Shown here one piece after another: positions 8,803 to 15,727 of a stretch of DNA of 64,000 bases (position 1 is the stretch's first letter; each line of letters begins with the position of its first letter). A model generated the notes under the pieces. That model searched no databases. It had not been told where the DNA came from and was given only the letters and a program-made list of their open reading frames with translations. The stretch comes from Anaerococcus sp. Marseille-Q7828. Its GTDB lineage: Bacteria > Bacillota > Clostridia > Tissierellales > Peptoniphilaceae. The DNA lies in NCBI RefSeq assembly GCF_949769285.1, contig NZ_OX458331.1:186001-250000 (forward strand), given 5' to 3'. Both the position numbers and the translations under genes were made by a program.

Positions 8803-9106
8803 TTTTATCTCCTTCATTCATTTCTAAAAAATTGTCATACAGAACGTATATTCCATAAAAAGGTAAGTTATTATCCAATAAAATTTTTGCTATTTCGGGT
8901 ATATTTTCCAAAAGAACCTGTATTGTAAAGGTATTTTTGCCCAAAACAAGAGAGTCCTTGGAAAGCAAACTCTTATCTTTAATTTTGGAATAAACTTCTG
9001 TTATCCCATCTCTGTCGAAAGAACATCCTATATCAATAGTTACAGGATAAATCTCGCCAGAATTTTCTCTATATTCTATTTTCTTAATTAAAGATACATT
9101 TTTCAT
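8795..9106 (-). CDS. Hypothetical protein of 103 residues upstream of ferritin
   Basis: Short cytoplasmic protein with alternating beta-like and helical stretches, no signal peptide and no Cys pair. Its stop TGA overlaps the ferritin ATG region (eight shared bases), so the two are translationally coupled. It contains EIYPVTIDIGCSFDRDGI near the start and IPEIAKILLDNNLPFYGIYV towards the end. I recognise no family. The coupling suggests a role with ferritin or the same regulation, which is inference only. Confidence 0.6.
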   Translation of the reverse strand: MKNVSLIKKIEYRENSGEIYPVTIDIGCSFDRDGITEVYSKIKDKSLLSKDSLVLGKNTFTIQVLLENIPEIAKILLDNNLPFYGIYVLYDNFLEMNEGDKNE

Positions 9107-9151
9107 GACAAACTTCCTCTTCTTATGTTATTATACAAATACCCATATAAA

Positions 9152-9182
9152 GAAAAAAAACACAGATTTTATTCATCTGTGT
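9152..9182 (-). terminator. Terminator of queH
   Basis: On the minus strand, ACACAGAT-GAATAAA-ATCTGTGT is followed by TTTTTTTTC. The hairpin begins inside the last codons of queH. Confidence 0.85.
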
Positions 9183-9816
9183 CATTTTTTATATTTTCTT
9201 TGTATTCTTGCATCTCCTTGTAGGAAAATACACATCCGCAATAAGATTGCCTGTACAAATCGTATTTTTTTGATAAATCTATGGACATTTTATAGCCATT
9301 TCTTTTTTTGAAATCAGCATATAAGTATTTGACTTTATATTTTTCTTCCAAATCTTTGCCTATTTCATTGATCCACTTGGAGTTTTTGTATGGTGAGATA
9401 GACAAGGTTGTGCAAAAATAATCGTAGTTATTTTCTTTGGCGTATTTGGCTGTTTCTTCTAGCCTAAGCTTATAGCAATCATAGCAAGCCTTACCCCCTT
9501 CTGGAGTGTCTTTTCTGACTTTTGCTATATCAGCAAAGTCTCTCACATCGTTTTCTGGTACTATAAGCTTACCATCTAGACCCATGCGCTTAGCAAGCTT
9601 ATCCACTTCCCTTGTTCTCTTAAAAAGCTCGCTTGCTGGATATATCATAGGATTATAATAATACATATCTATATCAAAATCCTCCTTTATCCTATACATA
9701 ACAGTTGTAGAACAAGGGGCACAGCATACTTGCATCAAAAGTTTTGGCTTTATTCCATCTTTTTTATTCTTTTCTATTATCTTTTCCATTTCGAGGTTGT
9801 AGTTTATGTTGTTCAT
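9169..9816 (-). CDS. queH: Epoxyqueuosine reductase QueH
   Basis: 215 residues of the DUF208/QueH family, the non-cobalamin epoxyqueuosine reductase that makes the last step of queuosine in tRNA. Cysteine signatures are in place: QVCCAPCSTTV near the N-terminus, KACYDCYKLRLEE mid-protein and SYCGCVFS near the C-terminus. These are the ligands for the 4Fe-4S cluster and adjacent metal site known for this family. No Shine-Dalgarno is visible; instead TGGTATAAT lies seven bases before the ATG, suggesting a leaderless mRNA. It is followed by its own terminator. No other queuosine genes are in the window. Confidence 0.93.
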   Translation of the reverse strand: MNNINYNLEMEKIIEKNKKDGIKPKLLMQVCCAPCSTTVMYRIKEDFDIDMYYYNPMIYPASELFKRTREVDKLAKRMGLDGKLIVPENDVRDFADIAKVRKDTPEGGKACYDCYKLRLEETAKYAKENNYDYFCTTLSISPYKNSKWINEIGKDLEEKYKVKYLYADFKKRNGYKMSIDLSKKYDLYRQSYCGCVFSYKEMQEYKENIKNDTDE

Positions 9817-9823
9817 AGTTTAA

Positions 9824-9829
9824 ATTATA
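9824..9829 (-). promoter_or_regulatory. Extended -10 box directly upstream of queH
   Basis: On the minus strand, TGGTATAAT ends seven bases before the queH ATG. Transcription would then start at or next to the start codon, and no ribosome site is present in between. No good -35 box is seen. Confidence 0.5.
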
Positions 9830-9845
9830 CCATTATTTTTTCCCA

Positions 9846-9874
9846 TAAAAAAAGCACATAACTTGTATGTGCTT
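9846..9874 (-). terminator. Terminator of the rplM-rpsI operon
   Basis: On the minus strand, AAGCACATA-CAAGT-TATGTGCTT is a perfect 9-bp stem followed by TTTTTAT. Confidence 0.9.
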
Positions 9875-9889
9875 GTGATTTTTGTAATA

Positions 9890-10282
9890 TTATCTCTTTG
9901 AGAATTGTGAAGATTTTCTTGCCTTCTTTTGACCTGGTTTGTATCTTTCTTTTTTACGTGGGTCACGTGTAAGAAAACCTGCTCTTTTTAGAGCTTGTCT
10001 ATAGTCAGGGTTTACTTCTAGTAAAGCTCTTGCAATAGCATGTCTGATTGCTCCAGCTTGACCATTGTATCCACCACCATTAACATTAACTTTGATATCA
10101 TAGCTGTTTTCATTTTCTGTTAGTTTAAGTGGTGATTTTACTATAACTTTTAATGTTTCAAAGTCAAAGTAATTGTCTAAGTCACGTCCGTTTACAACAA
10201 TATTTCCGCTGCCTGGTCTCATTGTTACTCTAGCAACAGAAGATTTTCTACGTCCGGTTGATTGAATAATTGTATCTGCCAT
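9890..10282 (-). CDS. rpsI: 30S ribosomal protein S9
   Basis: 130 residues, full length. Diagnostic features are the N-terminal [13 protein letters not shown], the central [19 protein letters not shown], and the basic C-terminus [12 protein letters not shown] whose last residues reach the ribosomal P site. It lies ten bases downstream of rplM, the standard bacterial pairing. A strong terminator follows. Confidence 0.98.
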   Translation of the reverse strand: MADTIIQSTGRRKSSVARVTMRPGSGNIVVNGRDLDNYFDFETLKVIVKSPLKLTENENSYDIKVNVNGGGYNGQAGAIRHAIARALLEVNPDYRQALKRAGFLTRDPRKKERYKPGQKKARKSSQFSKR

Positions 10283-10292
10283 TTAAATCTCC

Positions 10293-10733
10293 TTACTTTA
10301 ATTCCAATTTTTCAGGCATTTGAGCTTCGTGATTATGCTCTGGTCCTACTACTACTCTAAGTTTTTTAGCCATTTGGCGACCTAGTTTGTTGTGTGGTAG
10401 CATACCAACTACTGCATGTTCAACGATTCTTTCTGGGTGTTTAGCCATCATATCTTGGTATTTTGTGATTTTAAGTCCACCTGTGTAACCTGAATATCTT
10501 TTGTATTCTTTTTGGTTTTCTTTGTTACCAGTAAGTCTGATTTTTTCAGCGTTTACTACAATTACGTAATCTCCTGTATCCATATTTGGAGTAAATGTAG
10601 CTTTGTGTTTTCCTCTTAAAATTGCTGCAACTTGGCTAGCTAATCTACCTAGCACCATGTCTTCTGCATCTACGACATACCATTTTCTATCAATGTCTAA
10701 TGCACTTGGTGTGTAAGTTTTTTGATATTTCAT
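10293..10733 (-). CDS. rplM: 50S ribosomal protein L13
   Basis: 146 residues from the ATG at 10733, preceded by AGGAGG; an in-frame ATG at 10781 would extend the protein into the structured leader and is rejected. Motifs include [31 protein letters not shown] and [11 protein letters not shown], typical of L13, which binds 23S rRNA early in 50S assembly. It is first in the operon with rpsI. The leader upstream probably mediates autogenous control. Confidence 0.98.
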   Translation of the reverse strand: MKYQKTYTPSALDIDRKWYVVDAEDMVLGRLASQVAAILRGKHKATFTPNMDTGDYVIVVNAEKIRLTGNKENQKEYKRYSGYTGGLKITKYQDMMAKHPERIVEHAVVGMLPHNKLGRQMAKKLRVVVGPEHNHEAQMPEKLELK

Positions 10734-10885
10734 CAATATTCCTCCTATAAAATTTTCGCCTATCACATTTGGACACCGCAACTGATAGGTGGCGGCTGTA
10801 CTCGTCCTGACATTTGTTTTTAAAATCGCTTACAGGAAGCGCGATTTGATCGAAAAGTTTCATAAGAAGAAACTTTATAATCGAC
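10734..10885 (-). ncRNA. Structured 5' leader of rplM, probable ribosomal-protein (L13-type) leader
   Basis: About 150 bases separate the promoter from rplM. On the minus strand there are clear hairpins: AAGTTTC/GAAACTT, AAATCGC/GCGATTT, and CTATCA/TGATAG just upstream of the ribosome site, the last enclosing GTTGCGGTGTCC. Firmicutes are known to carry an L13-binding leader at this position. I infer the same role from location and structure; I could not match the consensus base by base. Confidence 0.55.
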
Positions 10886-10891
10886 TGATAT

Positions 10892-10920
10892 ATATTACTA
10901 TATATCAGGCATTTTGTCAA
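10892..10920 (-). promoter_or_regulatory. Promoter of rplM-rpsI
   Basis: On the minus strand, TTGACA (10920-10915) is followed after 17 bases by TAATAT (10897-10892). The -35 box begins directly after the potC stop codon, so the ribosomal operon has its own start despite lying downstream of pot. Confidence 0.8.
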
Positions 10921-10921
10921 G

Positions 10922-11719
10922 CTAGGCTGGCATAAATGAAGGATTTTCTTTATTCTTGCCAAAGATAGCTTTCCTATTTTGTAAAAACAAAAATATGAAT
11001 ACTATGACAAATATTATTGCTGATAGGGCATTGATAGATGGGTTGATTCCTCTTCTTGCCATGCCGTATATGGTCATAGATAAGTTAGATACACCATTTC
11101 CTGATGTGAAATAGGATATGGCAAAATCATCTATGGATAGGGTAAAAGATATCAAAGCTCCAGCTAAGATACCATTTTTGATATTTGGTATCAAAACTTT
11201 TCTTATGGCATATGACGGTGTCGCTCCAAGATCTAGGGCGGCTTCTATGATATTTTTATCCATAGCTTCTACCGCTGGCAGTACTGTCAAAACAACATAG
11301 GGTATACAAAACATAATGTGGGATAAAATCATGGTAATATAACCAAGTTCCATCCTTAGGAAACCATATAGGCCCATAAGAGATATAGCTGTGATGATAT
11401 CTGGGTTTAAAACTGGTAAGTAGTTGATATTTAATATCATGTTCTTGCGTTTGCCACGTAGTTCTGATATGCCAATAGCTGATAGTGTCCCTATGATTGT
11501 AGCAATTATTGTAGCAGCCACTGCTACAATTAGTGTAGTTCTTACAGCTCCTATAATCTCTGGATTAGAAAATAGGTCTACATACCAATCAGTTGTAAAA
11601 CCAACCCAGCGGCCACGTAGTTTACTGTCGTTAAAAGAAAAGACAATCATCACTACAATTGGTGCGTACAAAAATAAAAATACAAGGATAGTGTAAAAGC
11701 GTTCTAGAAATTTTCTCAT
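10922..11719 (-). CDS. potC: Spermidine/putrescine ABC transporter permease PotC
   Basis: 265 residues, six membrane segments. The EAA loop that contacts the ATPase is visible as EAALDLGATPSYAIRKV. It pairs with PotB to form the membrane channel for polyamine uptake. The start overlaps the end of potB by four bases (ATGA type). It is the last gene of the pot cluster; no terminator is seen after it, only the rplM promoter. Confidence 0.93.
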   Translation of the reverse strand: MRKFLERFYTILVFLFLYAPIVVMIVFSFNDSKLRGRWVGFTTDWYVDLFSNPEIIGAVRTTLIVAVAATIIATIIGTLSAIGISELRGKRKNMILNINYLPVLNPDIITAISLMGLYGFLRMELGYITMILSHIMFCIPYVVLTVLPAVEAMDKNIIEAALDLGATPSYAIRKVLIPNIKNGILAGALISFTLSIDDFAISYFTSGNGVSNLSMTIYGMARRGINPSINALSAIIFVIVFIFLFLQNRKAIFGKNKENPSFMPA

Positions 11720-12540
11720 ACTATATCCCCCTCTAAGTCTCTACCAAATCTTCTTTGAACTGCAAGGGCCAAGATTAGAATGAGCATTAGAATTATCGCA
11801 GTTGCCGATCCAAATCCCCAATTGCCAGTAAAAGTGAATTGTTGGTCTATGAGGTTTCCTATCATATAAACTTTTTGTCCACCCAAGAGGTTTGATACAA
11901 CAAAGGTTGATATGGCTGGTATAAATACCATTATAATTCCTGTATAAACTCCTGGAAGTGAAAGTGGAAAAGTTACTTTTTTAAATACTGTCTTTCTATT
12001 TGCTCCTAAGTCCAGAGCAGCTTCTATAAGGTTTGGGTCAACTTTTCTAAGGGCATTGTAAATCTGTATAACCATAAAGGGCAAAAATTCATAAATCATG
12101 CCCAAAACTACAGCTGTTGGCGTATACATTATTCCAAGCGGGTCCATGCCAAGGCTTGCTAAAAACCTATTTAATACACCATTTCTGCCCAGAAGTGTAA
12201 TCCAACCATAGGTCCTTAAGAGTAAATTTATCCACATAGGCATTATAAAGACAAAGATTAATGATGAAGCCACATTTTCATCCATTCTAGAAATTATATA
12301 GGCAACAGGATATCCTATCAATAAACATCCTAGTGTCGCTAGAAAAGCTATGAGTAAGGTTATTCCAAGCATTTTTAGGTATATAGGCTCAAAAAATCTC
12401 TGATAATTTCTAAGGGAAAATGTGAAATTGTCAAAAGCTATAGATTCTGACCCGTTGAAAGAATACATAAGTATCAATATCAGCGGCAATATTATAAAAA
12501 CTCCCGCCCATACTAGGTAAATATTTAAATATTTTTTCAT
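11716..12540 (-). CDS. potB: Spermidine/putrescine ABC transporter permease PotB
   Basis: 274 residues with six predicted membrane segments and an EAA loop (EAALDLGANRKTVFKKV) matching that of PotC. The N-terminal region SFNGSESIAFDNFTFSL and the MPMWINLLLRTYGW segment are typical of PotB. It overlaps potA upstream and potC downstream by four bases each, which argues for coupled translation and a fixed stoichiometry in the importer. Confidence 0.93.
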   Translation of the reverse strand: MKKYLNIYLVWAGVFIILPLILILMYSFNGSESIAFDNFTFSLRNYQRFFEPIYLKMLGITLLIAFLATLGCLLIGYPVAYIISRMDENVASSLIFVFIMPMWINLLLRTYGWITLLGRNGVLNRFLASLGMDPLGIMYTPTAVVLGMIYEFLPFMVIQIYNALRKVDPNLIEAALDLGANRKTVFKKVTFPLSLPGVYTGIIMVFIPAISTFVVSNLLGGQKVYMIGNLIDQQFTFTGNWGFGSATAIILMLILILALAVQRRFGRDLEGDIV

Positions 12541-13610
12541 GATGGCTCCTCAACTAATGGGTTATCATAAGGATCTGCCTCTATTGTAGGCTCTTCCATA
12601 ACGTGTATAGCATCAGGGTCTATGGCAACTCCTACCTCACTGCCTATTTCTACATTTTCTGGATTGTGGACATTTATAGAAAAATCTTCTCCACTTACTT
12701 TGATATTGTAATAAGTTCCCTTAAACATTGTATTTTCAACAATGCCCCTAAGGCTAGCGTCATTTGATAGGTAGAGGTATTCTGGACGAAGCATAACACT
12801 TACGTCCTTGCCTGGCATAACCTTATCTACACATGGGAATTCGTGGTTTAAAAATCTTACCTTTGACCTATCGACCATCTTGCCCCTAAAGATGTTTGAA
12901 TCTCCAAGGAAATTTGCAACAAAGGCATTTACTGGCTCTTCATAAATGTATTGAGGTGTTCCGTATTGCTCAATGATTCCCTTATTCATTACCGCAATCT
13001 TATCTGACATAGAAAGAGCTTCTTCCTGGTCGTGGGTTACGTATATAAAAGTAATTCCAACTTCTTTTTGAATATTTTTTAGTTCAACTTGCATCCTTTT
13101 TCTTAATTTTAGGTCCAAAGCTCCCAAAGGTTCATCAAATAGTATGATTTCAGGTTCGTTTACCAAGGCACGAGCAATAGCAACTCTTTGTTTTTGCCCA
13201 CCTGAAAGCCTTGATATATCACGGTTACCATATTTAGCCAAGTCAACTAAGTCTAGGGATTTTTGAACTTTTATTTTGATTTCTTTTTCAGGAACTTTTT
13301 TTATCCTAAGGCCAAAGGCAACATTGTCGAATACATTTAGATGAGGAAAAAGGGCGTAGTTTTGGAAAACTGTATTTATATTTCTCTCATTTGGTGGAAG
13401 CTTTGATATGTCTTTACCTTCAAAGATTACCTCTCCACTATCTGGCTTTTCAAAACCTCCAATAATCCTTAGAGTAGTTGTCTTGCCGCATCCTGATGGT
13501 CCTATTAAAGTTAGGAACTCTCCTCTTTCTACCGATAGATTGATGTCATCTAAGATCTTTTTTCCATCAAACTCTTTGTTAATTCCAACTAAATTTAGTA
13601 CTTGACTCAT
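12537..13610 (-). CDS. potA: Spermidine/putrescine ABC transporter ATP-binding protein PotA
   Basis: 357 residues. Walker A GPSGCGKTT (about 38-46), Q-loop FQNYALFPH, signature LSGGQKQR, Walker B ILFDEPLGALD and the switch His (YVTHDQEEAL) are all present. The C-terminal third (from about 240) is a TOBE-like regulatory domain ending in an acidic tail. It energises PotBC. The start ATG follows GAGGGGAA, ten bases after the potD stop. Confidence 0.95.
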   Translation of the reverse strand: MSQVLNLVGINKEFDGKKILDDINLSVERGEFLTLIGPSGCGKTTTLRIIGGFEKPDSGEVIFEGKDISKLPPNERNINTVFQNYALFPHLNVFDNVAFGLRIKKVPEKEIKIKVQKSLDLVDLAKYGNRDISRLSGGQKQRVAIARALVNEPEIILFDEPLGALDLKLRKRMQVELKNIQKEVGITFIYVTHDQEEALSMSDKIAVMNKGIIEQYGTPQYIYEEPVNAFVANFLGDSNIFRGKMVDRSKVRFLNHEFPCVDKVMPGKDVSVMLRPEYLYLSNDASLRGIVENTMFKGTYYNIKVSGEDFSINVHNPENVEIGSEVGVAIDPDAIHVMEEPTIEADPYDNPLVEEPS

Positions 13611-13619
13611 TTCCCCTCC

Positions 13620-14654
13620 TTAATAGCTTGCTAGGACTTCCACCCATTTGTCGTTATAGACTTGCATAAATCCTTCTAGGTCCTTGAACATCTCAAGTTT
13701 TGGCAATTTATCAAAATCGGGATATGCAATATCAGAATCAGCAATATAAGATGGTAACTTTTCTCTAACACCTGATACAACTGACGTGAAGCCTTCCATC
13801 CACTCAGCATTCTTTGCAGAAACATCTGGGTCTGTAAAATAATTTATAAAAATCTCAGCATTTTTTTTATTTTTTGCTCCCTTTGGAATAGCCATAGAAT
13901 CTACTTGTAGGTTCATTCCCTCTTCAGGAATCACATACTCAAGGTTTTCATTTTGACTTTGCATTAAAAGCGCATCCCCAGAATACATAACAGTAATCGC
14001 CGCATCACCTTGGACAACCAAGTCCCTAGCCTCATCGGTAAGATAAGCGTAAACCAATGGCTTTTGTTTGATTAACTCCTCTTTAGCTTCTTCTATTTCA
14101 TCCATATTTGTAGTATTTATAGAATAACCAAGTTTTTGTAGGGCAACCGACATAGAAAGCCTTGGCAAATCGTACATTATAATCTCACCCTTATACTTGG
14201 GGTCCCATAAATCTGCCCATTTTGTTATAGGTTCTTTGATGATATCCTTGTTATAAACTATGCCAAAATGTGATGAAAAATATGGCACTGTGTATTCATT
14301 ATTAGGATCAAAATCAAGGCCCTTGTACTTATCCTCTACATATTTAAAATTAGGGACATTAGAAAAATCAATTTTTTCAAGCATGTCATTTTTCTTAAGT
14401 TTTTGAACCATATAATCTGACGGAAAAATAACGTCATAGTTATTTGATGATTGGGATAACTTTATAAACATCTCTTCATCAGAAGTAAAAGTTTCATAAA
14501 CAACATCAATCCCCGTTTCCTTCTCAAACTCAGAAATCAAATCCAAATCAAGATATTCACCAGCATTAAAAACAACAACCTGGTTTTTTTCTCTTGATGA
14601 GCAAGATGATAGTAATAATATTAAAGCTAATATTAAAAAGCTCTTTTTCTTCAT
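13620..14654 (-). CDS. potD: Spermidine/putrescine-binding lipoprotein PotD
   Basis: 344 residues with a lipoprotein signal peptide (LLLSSC, lipidated Cys 18). The mature part has the PotD fold: NAGEYLDLDLISEFEKETG at the start, SDYMVQKLKKNDML, and acidic and aromatic ligand residues around TDEARDLVVQGDAA. It delivers polyamines to PotBCA. Here potD is the first gene of the cluster, whereas many bacteria place it last; high expression of the binding protein is the likely reason. The ribosome site is AAAGGAGGG. Confidence 0.94.
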   Translation of the reverse strand: MKKKSFLILALILLLSSCSSREKNQVVVFNAGEYLDLDLISEFEKETGIDVVYETFTSDEEMFIKLSQSSNNYDVIFPSDYMVQKLKKNDMLEKIDFSNVPNFKYVEDKYKGLDFDPNNEYTVPYFSSHFGIVYNKDIIKEPITKWADLWDPKYKGEIIMYDLPRLSMSVALQKLGYSINTTNMDEIEEAKEELIKQKPLVYAYLTDEARDLVVQGDAAITVMYSGDALLMQSQNENLEYVIPEEGMNLQVDSMAIPKGAKNKKNAEIFINYFTDPDVSAKNAEWMEGFTSVVSGVREKLPSYIADSDIAYPDFDKLPKLEMFKDLEGFMQVYNDKWVEVLASY

Positions 14655-14750
14655 AATCCCTCCTTTTAAAGTTTAAAATATTTTTTTTATTTTGTTAATT
14701 GATTAATTATCTTTTGGTTTATTTATAGTTTAAGGATATGCCGTTGCACC

Positions 14751-14801
14751 TCGGGGGATAGGAATTAGGGGTAGCGGAGACCCCTTTTTCCTTTCCCCCG
14801 A
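14751..14801. repeat. Large GC-rich inverted repeat (hairpin 1)
   Basis: Nested arms TCGGGGGA/TCCCCCGA (8), GGAA/TTCC (4) and AGGGGT/ACCCCT (6) fold into one long stem with a 7-base loop AGCGGAG. Confidence 0.8.
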
Positions 14802-14824
14802 TCCCCCTATACCTTATACACCCC

Positions 14825-14840
14825 CTCCGCTCCTGCGGAG
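14825..14840. repeat. Short GC-rich hairpin (CTCCGC/GCGGAG)
   Basis: A perfect 6-bp stem with loop TCCT. A second small inverted repeat (TTCGC-TCC-GCGAA) follows at about 14859-14871. Confidence 0.65.
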
Positions 14841-14960
14841 AGCAATGAGCAGTAGAAGTTCGCTCCGCGAATTCTTTTGTTTTGATTGTATTGTGTTACT
14901 TACTGCACCATAAAGCTTAGAAATACAAATATATAGGCTTAGGGGTGCGAAAATTGCTTT

Positions 14961-15046
14961 GTTTTCAAATTGAAGAATTTCGTTAAGAAATCGCACTGTT
15001 TGAGCGTAGCGAGTTTGCGATTTTAGAAATTCAAGATTTAGAAAAC
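14961..15046. repeat. Long imperfect inverted repeat with a GAGCGTAGCGAG loop
   Basis: Left arm elements GTTTTC, GAATTTC and AAATCGCA pair with right arm elements TGCGATTT, GAAATTC and GAAAAC in mirrored order. The roughly 20-base loop contains GAGCGTAGCGAG. The whole spans 86 bases and could form a cruciform or RNA hairpin on either strand. Confidence 0.7.
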
Positions 15047-15091
15047 ACCAATTTTTGAAGTCTATAAGATGGTTTCACCCTATCATATAGC

Positions 15092-15114
15092 AAGAATTTG
15101 CACAGCAAATTCTT
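15092..15114. repeat. Perfect 10-bp hairpin (AAGAATTTGC/GCAAATTCTT)
   Basis: Perfect arms of ten bases around ACA. No T run follows on either strand, so it is not a canonical terminator. Confidence 0.7.
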
Positions 15115-15170
15115 ACACATTCCAGCACCACGCAGTGGCCGTTTCGAGGGGGTAGCGGAAATGGGGGGTT

Positions 15171-15222
15171 AAGGGGGAAAACCAGTTGGGGAGAATCGGA
15201 ACTCCCCTGGGTTTTCCCCCTT
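15171..15222. repeat. Large GC-rich inverted repeat (hairpin 2)
   Basis: Outer arms AAGGGGGAAAACC and GGTTTTCCCCCTT are a perfect 13-bp match; inner arms GGGGAG/CTCCCC add six more with loop AATCGGAA. This is the strongest secondary structure in the gap. Confidence 0.85.
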
Positions 15223-15350
15223 AGGTCGAAGGAACAACCTTAAACTACAACAAAATAAAAGACATATTAATACAAAAAAGTATTTAATTAAATTTTATAA
15301 ATATTCCACAATTAACTAAATAGGTCCCTTTAGGTCGAAGCTATGCCCTT
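15222..15350 (+). repeat. Two copies of a CCTTAGGTCGAAG-type direct repeat
   Basis: TAGGTCGAAG occurs at 15222-15231 and 15331-15340, each preceded by CCCT or CCTT and followed about ten bases later by CCTTAAA. The start-to-start distance is 109 bases. Only two copies are present. Confidence 0.55.
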
Positions 15351-15443
15351 AAATAGCGAAAAAACATAAGATAATCAACCATTTAAAACAAAAATTTTAG
15401 TCCAAGATATTTAAAAAAATATCTTCTCCAACCCTTTTTGGGC

Positions 15444-15477
15444 AAAAAAATTCCTTGCACATTATTTTGAACAAGGA
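15444..15477 (-). terminator. Terminator of the candidate small RNA
   Basis: On the minus strand, TCCTTG (15477-15472) pairs with CAAGGA (15457-15452) and is followed by ATTTTTTT. Confidence 0.75.
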
Positions 15478-15674
15478 TTTTATTATCCTACCTATTTACT
15501 CATTATTTAAACCCTATAGGTAGGAAGTTTATTATTCGGATTTGGCAATTTGCCCCCTGTGGTTGTGAGTTTTAGCCATATAAATGAGTCTAAAGTATGG
15601 ATAAATGTGGATTTCTCCACCAGTTCTTACCCCACAGGTGTTCTTAATGTTTTTTATTTTTTTATTTTATTGTC
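15444..15674 (-). ncRNA. Candidate independent structured small RNA (about 230 nt)
   Basis: On the minus strand a strong promoter (TTGACT, 17 bases, TATAAT; 15709-15681) is followed by a unit that ends in a terminator at 15477-15444. Inside are a long-range pairing CCTGTGG/CCACAGG (15638-15632 with 15562-15556), a GTGGA-GAAA-TCCAC tetraloop hairpin (15620-15607) and a CCTACCTA/TAGGTAGG hairpin (15524-15487). No ribosome site plus open frame is visible. The class is unknown: SRP RNA, RNase P and tmRNA hallmarks were sought and not seen. It could instead be a long trkH 3' untranslated region. Confidence 0.5.
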
Positions 15675-15680
15675 ACTGCA

Positions 15681-15709
15681 ATTATAGTTATTATAGTTAT
15701 AAAAGTCAA
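15681..15709 (-). promoter_or_regulatory. Strong promoter downstream of trkH
   Basis: TTGACT and a perfect TATAAT on the minus strand, spaced by 17 bases, begin 19 bases after the trkH stop. No gene follows for over 1 kb in that direction, so it should drive a non-coding transcript. Confidence 0.7.
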
Positions 15710-15727
15710 TTAAAAAATCAAGTTTTT

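Larger units (their letters stand above)
14655..15443 (-). other. Gene-free region rich in GC-rich hairpins and short repeats
   Basis: About 790 bases with no convincing gene on either strand. It holds at least five inverted repeats (separate entries), the 11-base direct repeat GGGGTAGCGGA (14768 and 15149), and two copies of TAGGTCGAAG (15222 and 15331) in a shared context. The runs of G and C contrast strongly with the AT-rich surroundings. It may be a remnant of a mobile element or a family of intergenic repeats. Confidence 0.6.

Noticed and set aside
10690-10962. 90-codon frame overlapping the rplM leader
   Set aside because: No ribosome site, spans promoter and leader hairpins, and conflicts with the clear rplM start.
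14814-14996. 60-codon open frame on the minus strand in the gene-free region
   Set aside because: It overlaps hairpin sequences, has no ribosome site and reads as low-complexity; no homology recognised.
15222-15350. Possible CRISPR repeats (TAGGTCGAAG)
   Set aside because: Only two copies, a spacing of 109 bases and no cas genes.
15444-15674. Assignment of the structured RNA as SRP RNA, RNase P RNA or tmRNA
   Set aside because: The hallmark sequences of these RNAs (for example GGAAGGAAGC of SRP, GAGGAAAGTCC of RNase P) are not present.
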